A stretch of 64,000 nt of DNA from an uncultured Streptococcus sp. (GTDB lineage Bacteria; Bacillota; Bacilli; Lactobacillales; Streptococcaceae). Positions within the stretch are counted from its first letter, which is position 1, and each line of letters opens with the position of its first letter. The position numbers were made by a program, and so were the translations under genes. This document shows, piece by piece, positions 1-7,859 of this stretch. The DNA lies in NCBI GenBank assembly GCA_934229725.1, contig CAKQDX010000008.1:1-64000 (forward strand). The letters are read 5' to 3'. Under the pieces are notes generated by a model. It was not told the origin of the DNA. It searched no databases and saw only the letters and a list, made by a program, of their open reading frames with translations.

Positions 1-41
1 CTTCCTCGTGTCGCAGCTTCATCCTCCGATGTAGCCTATTC

Positions 42-70
42 ATATTATCATCTCTTGCTTACCTTGTCAA
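42..70 (-). promoter_or_regulatory. Strong left-facing promoter at the window edge
   Basis: On the minus strand a perfect -35 TTGACA (70-65) is followed after 17 bp by TAATAT (47-42), with AT-rich DNA upstream. Transcription would run left out of the window. No reading frame is seen in the remaining 40 bases, so the product is unknown. A stable RNA operon is possible but is only a guess. Confidence 0.7.
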
Positions 71-130
71 TAACTTTCTTATTATTAAGTTAACTTATGT
101 TTTACTTTTTCAATTTGTGATTTTTTGCCA

Positions 131-162
131 AAATAAATAAGCAGGACATACATATATCCCGC
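131..162 (-). terminator. Probable terminator of hpf
   Basis: Read on the minus strand, a 6-bp stem GCGGGA/TCCTGC (arms at 162-157 and 146-141) is followed by a T-rich run. It lies just after the hpf stop. The stem is short, so the call is moderate. Confidence 0.5.
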
Positions 163-171
163 CTAATTATT

Positions 172-720
172 CTATTTGGCTTCGATTAAGCCGTAATTAC
201 CATCTTCACGTTTGTAAAGTACATTTGTTGTATGATCTTCGCTATCAGCATAGATAAAGAAGTCATGGCTTAACAATTCCATCTGAAGAATAGCTTCCTC
301 AACATCCATTGGTTTCAACTCAATGTTTTTTGTTCTCACAACTTCAATAGATGGTGCTTCTTCAACTTCTTCCTTGTTAAAGTCAACTGAGAAAACCTCA
401 CCTGTGGATACTTTTTCACGATGTTTACGAGCAATTTTTGTTTTGTTTTTACGGATTTGTCTTTCAATCTTATCAACTACCAAGTCAATTGAACCATACA
501 TATCCTGTGAAATATCTTCTGCACGTAAAATAACAGATCCTGTTGGTATGGTAACTTCAACTTTAGCAGTTTTTCCACGATAAATCTTAAGATTTACACG
601 TGCATTCAATTCTTGGTCTTCGTTGAAATATTTTTCAATTTTGCTAAGTTTATTTTCAACATAGTCACGAAGAGATTCCGTTACTTCGATGTTTTCACCA
701 CGGATACTATATTTAATCAT
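172..720 (-). CDS. hpf: Ribosome hibernation promoting factor, long form
   Basis: A 182-residue HPF of the long type (formerly YfiA). The N-terminal half (about 1-100) is the S30AE/YfiA fold that binds the 30S decoding region. The C-terminal part (about 125-180) is the dimerisation domain that joins two 70S ribosomes into inactive 100S particles in stationary phase; its end reads FFIYADSEDHTTNVLYKRED, typical of the family. The gene has its own promoter (TTGCAA, 16 bp, TATAAT at 789-762) and a perfect 14/14 match to the streptococcal/lactococcal cre consensus in its leader, so CcpA control linked to sugar supply is likely. It lies downstream of comFA-comFC on the same strand, the usual streptococcal order. 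Function is from family knowledge; the regulation is inferred. Confidence 0.95.
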   Translation of the reverse strand: MIKYSIRGENIEVTESLRDYVENKLSKIEKYFNEDQELNARVNLKIYRGKTAKVEVTIPTGSVILRAEDISQDMYGSIDLVVDKIERQIRKNKTKIARKHREKVSTGEVFSVDFNKEEVEEAPSIEVVRTKNIELKPMDVEEAILQMELLSHDFFIYADSEDHTTNVLYKREDGNYGLIEAK

Positions 721-739
721 AAAAGACCTCTTTCTCGCT

Positions 740-753
740 TGTTAGCGTTTTCT
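740..753 (-). promoter_or_regulatory. cre site (CcpA operator) in the hpf leader
   Basis: Minus-strand AGAAAACGCTAACA matches WGWAARCGYTWWMA at all 14 positions. It begins 9 bp downstream of the hpf -10, a position expected for repression by CcpA. Confidence 0.7.
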
Positions 754-761
754 TTATTTTT

Positions 762-789
762 ATTATATCCTTTTCATGAAAATTTGCAA
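762..789 (-). promoter_or_regulatory. hpf promoter
   Basis: Minus-strand TTGCAA (789-784), a 16-bp spacer and TATAAT (767-762), about 42 bp upstream of the hpf start codon. Confidence 0.7.
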
Positions 790-798
790 GGATTTTTA

Positions 799-1467
799 TT
801 ATCTGGCTAGGGAAAAGGTCACAATTTCTTCAACATGTGTTTTTTGCAATAATTGAACCAATTTATAAATCGTCGAACCTGTTGTATAGATATCATCTAC
901 TATAACTATTTTTCTTGATAACTCTACGTTTTGTTTTATAAAAAATGGGTTTTCTTGATTTAAACGTTCTTTCCTTGTTTTAGAAGATTGCTTTTCAATA
1001 TCCTTTTTCCCAAAAATGTTTTGATAGGGGAGACCCTCTAGCAATCCTTCAACCTGGTTGAAGCCTCTTTCTGCAAATCGTTCTTTCGAGAGTGGCACTG
1101 GGACCAATGTGTATCCTTTCTTTAATAAAGGGTTCAGTGCATCTGCAATATCTTCTTGAAAAATTTTTCTTAGGTAAAAGTCGCCCATAAATTTATAATG
1201 ACTAAAGTACTCTTTCATAAACCCTTCATAGCGAAAGATAGCAATGTGATTTGGAGTGTAACCTTTTTTCTTCCAAATTCGACAATCAACACATTCATTT
1301 CCTTGCATTTCTTTGTAACAATTTGGACACCTTACTTTTGAGAGTTTCTTAAAATGATTCTTACATTCTGTGCAGCAATATTCCTTACTTTCTGTAAACG
1401 TGAGTAAATATCGTAATCTGGGAATCACTTCAATACCTTCATTGCACATTAAACATCTCATCATCAA
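799..1467 (-). CDS. comFC: Late competence protein ComFC, phosphoribosyltransferase-like
   Basis: A 222-residue ComF family protein. Four Cys pairs in the N-terminal 80 residues (CLMC, CCTEC, CPNC, CVDC) form a zinc-ribbon-like region. The C-terminal half carries the PRPP-binding motif VIVDDIYTTGST (about 185-200) of type I phosphoribosyltransferases. ComFC works with ComFA in the import of single-stranded DNA during natural transformation. Its start overlaps the comFA 3' end by about 29 bp, so the two are translationally coupled. A GGAGG lies 5 nt before the first of two adjacent ATG codons; either could be used. Expression should depend on the competence sigma factor through comFA. Confidence 0.93.
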   Translation of the reverse strand: MMMRCLMCNEGIEVIPRLRYLLTFTESKEYCCTECKNHFKKLSKVRCPNCYKEMQGNECVDCRIWKKKGYTPNHIAIFRYEGFMKEYFSHYKFMGDFYLRKIFQEDIADALNPLLKKGYTLVPVPLSKERFAERGFNQVEGLLEGLPYQNIFGKKDIEKQSSKTRKERLNQENPFFIKQNVELSRKIVIVDDIYTTGSTIYKLVQLLQKTHVEEIVTFSLAR

Positions 1468-2761
1468 ATCCTCCTTTTCTATTCATTGCTTTTATTTCTT
1501 GTCGACATTGTAATATAGCTTTAGATAGGCCTTCATGAAAGAAATAGAGTTTTCCTGTAGGTCTCTCGGGCGAACGCCCTACCCTACCACCAATCTGAAT
1601 AAGACTCGAACTTGTAAATAAGTGGTGATTTGCCATGCACACAAAGACATCTACTTTAGGAAAGGTCACCCCACGCTCAAGAATAGTAGTCGTCACAAGA
1701 ATAGTCAGATCTTGTTCTCTAAATTTTTTTACCATTTCTGAACGCTCTTCACTTTTTGAGGAAACAAATGCTATTTTTTCTTCTGGGAAATAGTTTTGAA
1801 GAATTTTGGTAAATCTCTCACCCATTGCTATATTGGGGAAAAAGATTAATAAAGGAAACTTTGATTTTCTTTGTTTCTTGAGCTGTCTAAGGAGAGGTCT
1901 TGGAAGTTTTTGCTTAGATAAAGATTGTTGTAATTTTCCTTGCCAAAAGAATTGAGGAATCACTAAAGGGTTACCATGAAAGCGTCTGGCAAGGTGGTGC
2001 TTTTCTAATATTCCTTCTTGTACTTGCTCTTCCAGAGATACTGTAGAAGTTGCTGTTAGGTAAATAAGCTGTCCGCTTTTTTTCTTTGCCTGCTTAACAG
2101 CATGATTTAACATGACATTTCCTACAAAGGGAAAGGCATCTACTTCGTCAACGATAATTAAGTCAAAACTCTGATAAAATTTTAGCAATTGATGTGTGGT
2201 GGCTATGACAAGCGGACTCCCGTCGTATGGCTCGCTTTCAGCATGAAGTAAGGAAATACTACATGTAAAGTCTCTTTGTAGACGTATATGTAATTCTCGG
2301 CAAACATCAACCCGAGGACTGGCAATAGCAACTCGGCCTTTAGTTTCAAGAACATAGGCAACGATTTTATAAATCATCTCGGTCTTACCAGCACCGGTCA
2401 CAGCATGTACGAGGCTATTTTTCTGTTTTTGATATGTTTTTAAAAGCTTCTCTGAGACCTCAGCCTGATATGAAGTTAATTCCCCCGACCACTCTAGAAC
2501 AGGAAAGTTGATGTCAGCTTCTTTTGAAGCAAAGTAATAAAGTTGCTTCCCTTCTTGGTTTCTACCAAAGACTATACAAGCTCTGCAGTAATGCTTACCA
2601 TCTGGCAAACGCCATTCTTCCTCTATTGGACTAAAACATCTTTTGCACCTGAGTTGATTATCGATTTTTACCATACTTTCTAATGTTAAAGCCTCATAAT
2701 AATAGTCTGTTGGTAATTGATCTTCTGTAAATAGTCGTCCATAATATTCTTTAGGTACCAT
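1439..2761 (-). CDS. comFA: Late competence DNA helicase ComFA
   Basis: A 440-residue superfamily 2 DNA helicase/translocase that powers DNA uptake during transformation. A four-Cys zinc motif (CKRC near 39 and CRAC near 60) precedes the helicase core. Walker A is HAVTGAGKTE, Walker B is IIVDEVDAFP, motif III is YLTATS and motif VI is QIGGRVGRSPE. The N-terminal YYGRLFTED is the family's usual beginning, which supports this start. A near-consensus ComX box (TTCGAATA) ends only 7 nt before the ATG, so the mRNA may have almost no leader. It is followed by overlapping comFC. Divergent from yigZ across 54 bp. Confidence 0.95.
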   Translation of the reverse strand: MVPKEYYGRLFTEDQLPTDYYYEALTLESMVKIDNQLRCKRCFSPIEEEWRLPDGKHYCRACIVFGRNQEGKQLYYFASKEADINFPVLEWSGELTSYQAEVSEKLLKTYQKQKNSLVHAVTGAGKTEMIYKIVAYVLETKGRVAIASPRVDVCRELHIRLQRDFTCSISLLHAESEPYDGSPLVIATTHQLLKFYQSFDLIIVDEVDAFPFVGNVMLNHAVKQAKKKSGQLIYLTATSTVSLEEQVQEGILEKHHLARRFHGNPLVIPQFFWQGKLQQSLSKQKLPRPLLRQLKKQRKSKFPLLIFFPNIAMGERFTKILQNYFPEEKIAFVSSKSEERSEMVKKFREQDLTILVTTTILERGVTFPKVDVFVCMANHHLFTSSSLIQIGGRVGRSPERPTGKLYFFHEGLSKAILQCRQEIKAMNRKGGFDDEMFNVQ

Positions 2762-2768
2762 ACCTTTC

Positions 2769-2776
2769 TATTCGAA
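2769..2776 (-). promoter_or_regulatory. ComX (SigX) box of comFA
   Basis: Minus-strand TTCGAATA matches the competence box TACGAATA at 7 of 8 positions and follows a short T run. It lies immediately before comFA, a known SigX-dependent late competence gene, which makes the match meaningful. Confidence 0.75.
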
Positions 2777-2800
2777 AATATGTTTGAATTCACGTTTTTA

Positions 2801-2809
2801 TGATAAAAT
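2801..2809 (+). promoter_or_regulatory. Extended -10 promoter of yigZ
   Basis: TGATAAAAT (TGn plus TAAAAT at 2804-2809) ends 6 nt before the yigZ ATG. No good -35 and no Shine-Dalgarno sequence are seen, which suggests a leaderless transcript. Confidence 0.5.
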
Positions 2810-2815
2810 TTTTTT

Positions 2816-3442
2816 ATGGATTACAAAACTATTGCCAACGATGGAATCGTTGAAGAAGAAATCAAAAAGTCTCGTTTTATTTGTCACTTGAAACGCATAA
2901 GCAGTGAAGAAGAGGGAAGAGAATATATCGCTCAAATCAAAAAAGAGCATCACAAGGCCAATCACTCTTGCTCAGCAATGATTGTCGGAGAAGATGGGCA
3001 AATTAAGCGTTCTAATGATGATGGTGAACCTTCTGGGACGGCTGGTGTTCCCATGCTTACTGTCCTAGAAAAACAAGAACTAACTAATGTCGTAGCAGTG
3101 GTAACCCGTTATTTTGGTGGAATCAAGCTTGGAGCTGGTGGCCTTATCCGTGCTTACTCTGGTAGCGTTGCTCATGCCATTGAAGAAATTGGTCGAGTTG
3201 AAGTCAAGGAATTAACTGGGCTAACCATAGAGTTAAACTACTCTCAATACCAAGTCTTCTCCAATTTTCTTGAAAAAGAAGGGCTACAAGAATTTGATAC
3301 AACTTTCTTATCTGATGTTTCTACAACTTTGTTTGTTGAAGAGTCTGAAATTGAAAGACTTGGGCAAGAGCTTACTGACTTCTATCAAGGAAAAGTAAGT
3401 TATCAAAAGTCTGGCAAAAAAATCGTTGAAATTCCCCTTTGA
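2816..3442 (+). CDS. yigZ: YigZ/IMPACT family protein
   Basis: A 208-residue member of the UPF0029/IMPACT family. The N-terminal domain (about 1-125) holds the conserved DDGEPSGTAGVPM and VTRYFGGIKLGAGGLIRAY segments; the C-terminal domain (about 135-205) is the YigZ ferredoxin-like fold. Its biochemical role in bacteria is not settled; relatives touch ribosomes or translation control. The start is set by family alignment (the M-D-Y-K-T-I beginning). There is no Shine-Dalgarno before it and an extended -10 ends 6 nt upstream. It is divergent from comFA and upstream of cysK, a neighbourhood common to streptococci. Confidence 0.9.
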   Translation: MDYKTIANDGIVEEEIKKSRFICHLKRISSEEEGREYIAQIKKEHHKANHSCSAMIVGEDGQIKRSNDDGEPSGTAGVPMLTVLEKQELTNVVAVVTRYFGGIKLGAGGLIRAYSGSVAHAIEEIGRVEVKELTGLTIELNYSQYQVFSNFLEKEGLQEFDTTFLSDVSTTLFVEESEIERLGQELTDFYQGKVSYQKSGKKIVEIPL

Positions 3443-3452
3443 TAGTTAAACG

Positions 3453-3467
3453 TTATCACAGTGATAA
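3453..3467. promoter_or_regulatory. Perfect inverted repeat upstream of cysK
   Basis: TTATCAC-A-GTGATAA is a perfect 7+1+7 palindrome lying 12 bp upstream of the predicted cysK -35. The one-base centre makes an RNA hairpin unlikely and a protein operator more likely. The regulator is not known from the sequence. Confidence 0.45.
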
Positions 3468-3479
3468 AGAAGATGTATT

Positions 3480-3507
3480 TTACAAGTTAGGCCTACCGTC
3501 GTATACT
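3480..3507 (+). promoter_or_regulatory. cysK promoter
   Basis: TTACAA (3480-3485), a 16-bp spacer and TATACT (3502-3507), about 36 bp before the cysK start. Confidence 0.55.
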
Positions 3508-3543
3508 TAAAACCATCAACCAAAGATTAAGAGGATTTTGAAT

Positions 3544-4470
3544 ATGACAATTTACAACTCAATTACCGAACTTGTTGGAAAAACACCAGTTATTAAACTT
3601 AACTCTATTGTTCCAGAGGGTTCAGCAGATGTTTATGTTAAACTTGAAGCATTTAACCCTGGTTCTTCAGTTAAAGACCGTATTGCTCTTCGTATGATTG
3701 AAGATGCTGAAAAAGCTGGTACGATTAAACCTGGAGATACTATCGTTGAACCAACTTCAGGTAATACTGGTATTGGTCTAGCTTGGGTTGGCGCTGCCAA
3801 AGGCTACAAGGTCGTTATCGTGATGCCTGACACAATGAGTGTTGAACGCCGTAAAATCATCCAAGCTTATGGAGCTGAACTTGTTTTGACTCCTGGTAGC
3901 GAAGGAATGAAGGGGGCAATCGCTAAAGCTAAGGAAGTTGCTGCTGAACGTAATGGTTGGGTACCACTTCAATTTGCTAACCCATCAAATCCAGCTGTTC
4001 ATGCTGATACAACTGGCCAAGAGATTCTTGAAGACTTTGGAGCAGATGGTTTGGATGCATTCGTAGCTGGTATCGGTACTGGTGGTACTATTTCAGGTGT
4101 TTCTAAAACTCTGAAAGCTGCTAACCCAAATATCAAAGTTTATGGTATTGAAGCTGATGAATCTGCTGTATTGAATGGTGACAAACCAGGGCCACACAAA
4201 ATCCAAGGTATTTCAACTGGATTTATTCCTGACACATTGGATACAAAATCATATGACAGTGTTGTGCGTATTCCTTCTGATGAAGCTATCGCAACGTCAC
4301 GTACATTGGGTAGCAAGGAAGGTTTCCTAGCTGGTATCTCATCAGGTGCTGCTATTGCTGCTGCTCTTAAAGTTGCCGCTGAACTCGGCGAAGGTAAAAA
4401 AGTATTGACACTCTTGCCTGATAACGGTGAACGTTACCTTTCTACAACACTTTATGATTTCCAAGACTAA
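3544..4470 (+). CDS. cysK: Cysteine synthase A (O-acetylserine sulfhydrylase)
   Basis: A 308-residue PLP enzyme that makes cysteine from O-acetylserine and sulfide. The PLP lysine is K44 in NPGSSVKDR, the substrate-binding loop is [12 protein letters not shown] (about 70-80), and the phosphate-binding glycine loop is [10 protein letters not shown] (about 175-185). The late [10 protein letters not shown] segment is also typical. The ATG at 3544 lies 8 nt after AGAGGA and is preferred over the in-frame TTG at 3538, which is too close to it. A promoter and a perfect inverted repeat lie upstream and a strong terminator follows, so it is probably transcribed alone under sulfur control. Confidence 0.95.
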   Translation: MTIYNSITELVGKTPVIKLNSIVPEGSADVYVKLEAFNPGSSVKDRIALRMIEDAEKAGTIKPGDTIVEPTSGNTGIGLAWVGAAKGYKVVIVMPDTMSVERRKIIQAYGAELVLTPGSEGMKGAIAKAKEVAAERNGWVPLQFANPSNPAVHADTTGQEILEDFGADGLDAFVAGIGTGGTISGVSKTLKAANPNIKVYGIEADESAVLNGDKPGPHKIQGISTGFIPDTLDTKSYDSVVRIPSDEAIATSRTLGSKEGFLAGISSGAAIAAALKVAAELGEGKKVLTLLPDNGERYLSTTLYDFQD

Positions 4471-4471
4471 C

Positions 4472-4513
4472 AAAAAAGAAGCTAGAACATTAAATGTTCA
4501 GCTTCTTTTTTTA
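4472..4513. terminator. Terminator after cysK
   Basis: A long stem with arms AAGAAGCT...GAACATT and AATGTTC AGCTTCTT, with A and T runs outside on both strands. It could stop cysK from the left and also readthrough from the CBS gene on the right. Confidence 0.85.
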
Positions 4514-4635
4514 CTGTCAAAAACTTATAGTCGGCAACTAATCGTTCAAATAGAAGAATAACTGGTCGTTAAGCTACTAACCTATGGAAGTGAGACTCAG
4601 AGATGAATTCGTTAAGTCCTGACTTCCTTTTCTTA

Positions 4636-5295
4636 TTAGTCTAACTCTTTTGCTTCTGTTTCAGCAATTTCGGTAACTGTAAACCCTGCTTCTACAAAAA
4701 CTTTTTTAAGGTGTTCTGGTTCCACATCCCCTTCAACTTGAAGTTCAACTCGAAGAACAGTATCATTTTTTGGTGCAACAATTGTACGCTCAATGTTGAG
4801 ATTTTCACTAGAAATGAGGTTGGCAATTTTTTCTAGGACACGTGGTGTGTCTAAGACTTCAAGCCCAATACGGATTCCGGCTTGACCATAGCCAGAGATT
4901 TCCAAAAAGGCACGAAAAACATCCTTGTCCGTAATAATTCCAGAAATTTGGTCGTTGTCCACAACTGGAAGAACACCAACTTTATTTTGAAGCATGATAT
5001 AGATAGCATCCTCAAGACTAGCATATTTGGAAACGGTAAGGACATTCTTAATCATAATGTCTCCTACCTTTGTCTTATTAAGAAGATAGTTCATCTCATA
5101 GATTGATAAGCTAGTTGCTTTAGATGGTGAGGCATCAGCCATTGTCCCTTCTGTGATAAGACCAACCAGCTTATCATTCTCAATTACTGGTAAGCGACGC
5201 AAACCTTTTTCACGCATGATGTCTGCAGCTGCTGCAACAGTTGTTTGTGGTGAAACATAGACCACACGTTTCGCCATAAAATCTTTTACTGCCAT
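4636..5295 (-). CDS. CBS-domain protein with C-terminal ACT domain, AcuB-like
   Basis: A 219-residue protein with a CBS pair (about 5-60 and 80-135; the second holds the repeated VGVLPVVDND-type core) and a C-terminal ACT-like domain (about 140-215). This architecture is that of AcuB of Bacillus. CBS pairs bind adenine nucleotides and ACT domains bind amino acids, so a sensory role is likely, but the target is unknown. The ATG at 5295 lies 9 nt after GGAGG; the in-frame ATG at 5301 is only 3 nt away, so the shorter start is chosen. A cre-like site lies in the promoter. It is just downstream of the liv operon but separated by that operon's terminator. Confidence 0.82.
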   Translation of the reverse strand: MAVKDFMAKRVVYVSPQTTVAAAADIMREKGLRRLPVIENDKLVGLITEGTMADASPSKATSLSIYEMNYLLNKTKVGDIMIKNVLTVSKYASLEDAIYIMLQNKVGVLPVVDNDQISGIITDKDVFRAFLEISGYGQAGIRIGLEVLDTPRVLEKIANLISSENLNIERTIVAPKNDTVLRVELQVEGDVEPEHLKKVFVEAGFTVTEIAETEAKELD

Positions 5296-5324
5296 TTTCA
5301 TTTTCCTCCGAATAATTTCTTACT

Positions 5325-5333
5325 TGTATTATA
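5325..5333 (-). promoter_or_regulatory. Extended -10 promoter of the AcuB-like gene
   Basis: Minus-strand TATAAT (5333-5328) preceded by TGG, giving an extended -10 (TGnTATAAT, with the TG at 5336-5335). There is no strong -35; a cre-like site occupies that region. Confidence 0.6.
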
Positions 5334-5343
5334 CCACACTAAT

Positions 5344-5357
5344 TGTAAACGATTGCA
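5344..5357 (-). promoter_or_regulatory. cre site at the acuB-like promoter
   Basis: Minus-strand TGCAATCGTTTACA matches TGWNANCGNTNWCA at 13 of 14 positions. It begins about 10 bp upstream of the -10, so CcpA bound there would block RNA polymerase. Confidence 0.55.
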
Positions 5358-5403
5358 CTATTTTACTGAAAAATTAGCAAATTACAATCACAATAAGACT
5401 ATA

Positions 5404-5426
5404 GAAAAACGCCCTCGGGCGCTTTT
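5404..5426 (-). terminator. Terminator of the liv operon
   Basis: A GC-rich stem GCGCCC/GGGCGT-type hairpin flanked by five A and five T, immediately after the livF stop. Confidence 0.85.
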
Positions 5427-5428
5427 TC

Positions 5429-6139
5429 TTATCCTCCAAGATAGGCTTTACGAACTTCGTCTGACGCAAGAAGTTCTTTACCAGTACCTGAAAGAACGAC
5501 TTTACCAGTTTCAAGAACATAACCACGATCCGCAATTGACAAAGCCTTATTGGCATTTTGTTCAATCAAAAGAACGGTAGTTCCTTGTGCCTTGATATCT
5601 TCGATAATGTCGAAAATTTCTTGAATAAAGATTGGGGCAAGTCCCATTGAAGGTTCATCCAAAAGCAAGAGTTTTGGACGGCTCATAAGGGCACGACCCA
5701 TTGCAAGCATTTGTTGCTCACCACCAGACAGTGTGGCTGCATCTTGATTTTTACGTTCTTCTAGTCGTGGGAAACGTTGGAAGACTTTCTTCAAGAGAGC
5801 TGCATTCTCCTCTTTATTTGTATGAAGGAAGGCTCCCATTTCAAGATTTTCCAAGACGGTTAATCCTGGAAAAACATGACGTCCTTCTGGAACCTGAGCT
5901 AGTCCTTCTGCGACAATCTTACGAGCTGGTGTTTTGTGAATATCTTTTCCAAGGTACGAAATGGTTCCAGCAGTTGGACGAACAAGACCAGAAATGGTAC
6001 GAAGAATAGATGTCTTACCGGCACCATTAGCACCGATAAGTGTTACAACTTCACCTTCATTAACCTCAAAGCTAACATTTTTTACAGCTTCGATTGATCC
6101 ATATTTAATTGAGAGATTTTCAACTTTTAACATAGCCAT
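5429..6139 (-). CDS. livF: Branched-chain amino acid ABC transporter ATPase LivF
   Basis: A 236-residue cytoplasmic ATPase. Walker A is GANGAGKTS (about 35-43), the signature is LSGGEQQMLAMGRAL, Walker B is LLLLDEPSMGLAP and the H-loop region reads VLLIEQNA. The family's VPEGRHVFPGLTVLENL segment identifies LivF rather than LivG. It powers uptake of leucine, isoleucine and valine with LivG, LivH, LivM and the binding protein LivJ. The start overlaps the livG stop by one base and has GGAGG 9 nt upstream. It is the last gene of the operon. Confidence 0.95.
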   Translation of the reverse strand: MAMLKVENLSIKYGSIEAVKNVSFEVNEGEVVTLIGANGAGKTSILRTISGLVRPTAGTISYLGKDIHKTPARKIVAEGLAQVPEGRHVFPGLTVLENLEMGAFLHTNKEENAALLKKVFQRFPRLEERKNQDAATLSGGEQQMLAMGRALMSRPKLLLLDEPSMGLAPIFIQEIFDIIEDIKAQGTTVLLIEQNANKALSIADRGYVLETGKVVLSGTGKELLASDEVRKAYLGG

Positions 6140-6903
6140 TATGCTTCACCTCCCAAGTAAGCTTCAATAACACGTTTGTTATTCTTAATTTCATCAGGTG
6201 TTCCTTCTGCAATCAAGCGTCCATATTCCAAAACATAGATACGCTCAGTAACATCCATAACCAGACTCATATCGTGCTCAATCAAGATAATTGTAATACC
6301 AAAATCTTTTTGAATTTGACGAATATGAGCAGTCAATTCAGCTGTTTCCTGTGGGTTCATACCAGCAGCTGGTTCATCAAGGAAAAGAATTTTAGGTTCT
6401 GTTGCTAATGCACGTACAATTTCCAAGTGACGTTGTTGCCCATATGCCAAGTTCTTCGCAAGTGTTTCTGCTTCATCATCCAAGTTGAAGATAGCCAATA
6501 ATTTCATAGCTTTTTCTTTCAACTCTTCTTCACCTGAATAGTACTTAGGCAAACGCAAAAGTGATGCGAAGAAGTTTGAAGGTTGTTTATTTGATAAACC
6601 AACAAGAACATTTTCAAGTACCGTCATATCTTTGAAAAGGCGGATATTTTGGAAGGTACGTGACAAACCAAGAGAAGCAATCTTATAAGGTGCCTTCCCA
6701 TTTAGAACTGTACCATCGAGGGTAACTGTTCCTTCACTTGGTTCATAAACACCTGTCAACAAGTTGAACAAGGTTGTCTTACCAGCACCGTTTGGTCCGA
6801 TAAGTCCGACCAACTCACCTTCGTTGAGTTCCATTGAAACATCACCGACGGCAGTTAAACCACCAAAGTTTTTAGTCAAATTTTTAACTTCAAGAAGTGC
6901 CAT
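6139..6903 (-). CDS. livG: Branched-chain amino acid ABC transporter ATPase LivG
   Basis: A 254-residue ATPase, the second nucleotide-binding subunit of the Liv transporter. Walker A is GPNGAGKTT, the signature LAYGQQRHLEIVRALA is the LivG form, Walker B is ILFLDEPAAGMNP and the switch region is ILIEHDMSLVM. The long insert between Walker A and the signature (SRTFQNIRLFKDMTVLENV) is also LivG-like. It is followed by livF with a one-base overlap and preceded by livM with a 2-bp gap, so the four genes are tightly coupled. Confidence 0.95.
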   Translation of the reverse strand: MALLEVKNLTKNFGGLTAVGDVSMELNEGELVGLIGPNGAGKTTLFNLLTGVYEPSEGTVTLDGTVLNGKAPYKIASLGLSRTFQNIRLFKDMTVLENVLVGLSNKQPSNFFASLLRLPKYYSGEEELKEKAMKLLAIFNLDDEAETLAKNLAYGQQRHLEIVRALATEPKILFLDEPAAGMNPQETAELTAHIRQIQKDFGITIILIEHDMSLVMDVTERIYVLEYGRLIAEGTPDEIKNNKRVIEAYLGGEA

Positions 6904-6905
6904 TT

Positions 6906-7856
6906 TTATTTGCCCTCCTTAGATTTATTGAAGAATTTTGAGAGATAGAGTTCTTTCGTTCCAAGAAGTCCACTTGGACGGAAAAGCATGACAAGAATCA
7001 AAGCCAATGCGTAAATAATCATACGGAGGTTTGAAACGTTTTGAAGGAACATGTTAATAATACCAAGAACAATAGCAGCAATGACAGTACCTGTAATTGA
7101 TCCGAGACCACCAAGAACGGCAATGATAAGGTAATCAATTGATTTCATAATGGTGAAATCTTTTGGCACGACAGTACCGATGTAGCTGACATAAAGTGAA
7201 CCAGCAATCGCTGAAATCATGGCACCGATAACAAAGATAAGTACCTTCATTTTTGTGACATTAACACCCATTGACTCTGCAGCAATTTCATCTTCACGAA
7301 GTGTAATAGCTTGACGACCAGTCGCTGAACGCAAGAAGTTAAGCACTAAAATTGTGATGATAACTACAAAGAAATAGATGACAGGCCAGCTTGTGTAAGG
7401 AAGAATTCCTGTCAAACCAGCAGCACCATTGGTCAATTCACCACCATTTACGATAATGATACGGATAATTTCCGCCATACCAAGAGTGGCAATGGCAAGG
7501 TAATCTCCCTTCAAACGAAGAGTAGGTAGACCAAAGATAAGAGCAACCACAGCTGCAATGATGACACCAACAACCATTGAGAGGTAGAAACCATCATAAG
7601 TTGGCATCATGCCAGTGATGATGGCAGATGAGTAAGCACCAATTGCCATGAAACCGGCTTGCCCAAGCGTAAATTGTCCTGAGAAACCAAGGACCAAGTT
7701 AGTACCAAGTCCCATAAGAATTGAAATACCAATTCCCATTAAGATTTGGATGTAGTAAAGGTTCATGATACCTGAAAGTTCAAGGCCTTTCAAGATAAGG
7801 AAGAGCCCAATGATAAGACCAAACCAAATAAGGTTTACTTTTAGATTTTTCTTCAT
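6906..7856 (-). CDS. livM: Branched-chain amino acid ABC transporter permease LivM
   Basis: A 316-residue membrane permease with about nine to ten hydrophobic segments. The cytoplasmic coupling loop LREDEIAAESMGVNVTKMKV (about 181-200) is the LivM form of the EAA motif that contacts the ATPases. The N-terminal LGFSGQFTLGQAGFMAIGAY segment is the family signature. It pairs with LivH to form the channel. The gaps to livH and livG are only 2-3 bp. Confidence 0.95.
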   Translation of the reverse strand: MKKNLKVNLIWFGLIIGLFLILKGLELSGIMNLYYIQILMGIGISILMGLGTNLVLGFSGQFTLGQAGFMAIGAYSSAIITGMMPTYDGFYLSMVVGVIIAAVVALIFGLPTLRLKGDYLAIATLGMAEIIRIIIVNGGELTNGAAGLTGILPYTSWPVIYFFVVIITILVLNFLRSATGRQAITLREDEIAAESMGVNVTKMKVLIFVIGAMISAIAGSLYVSYIGTVVPKDFTIMKSIDYLIIAVLGGLGSITGTVIAAIVLGIINMFLQNVSNLRMIIYALALILVMLFRPSGLLGTKELYLSKFFNKSKEGK

Positions 7857-7859
7857 GTC

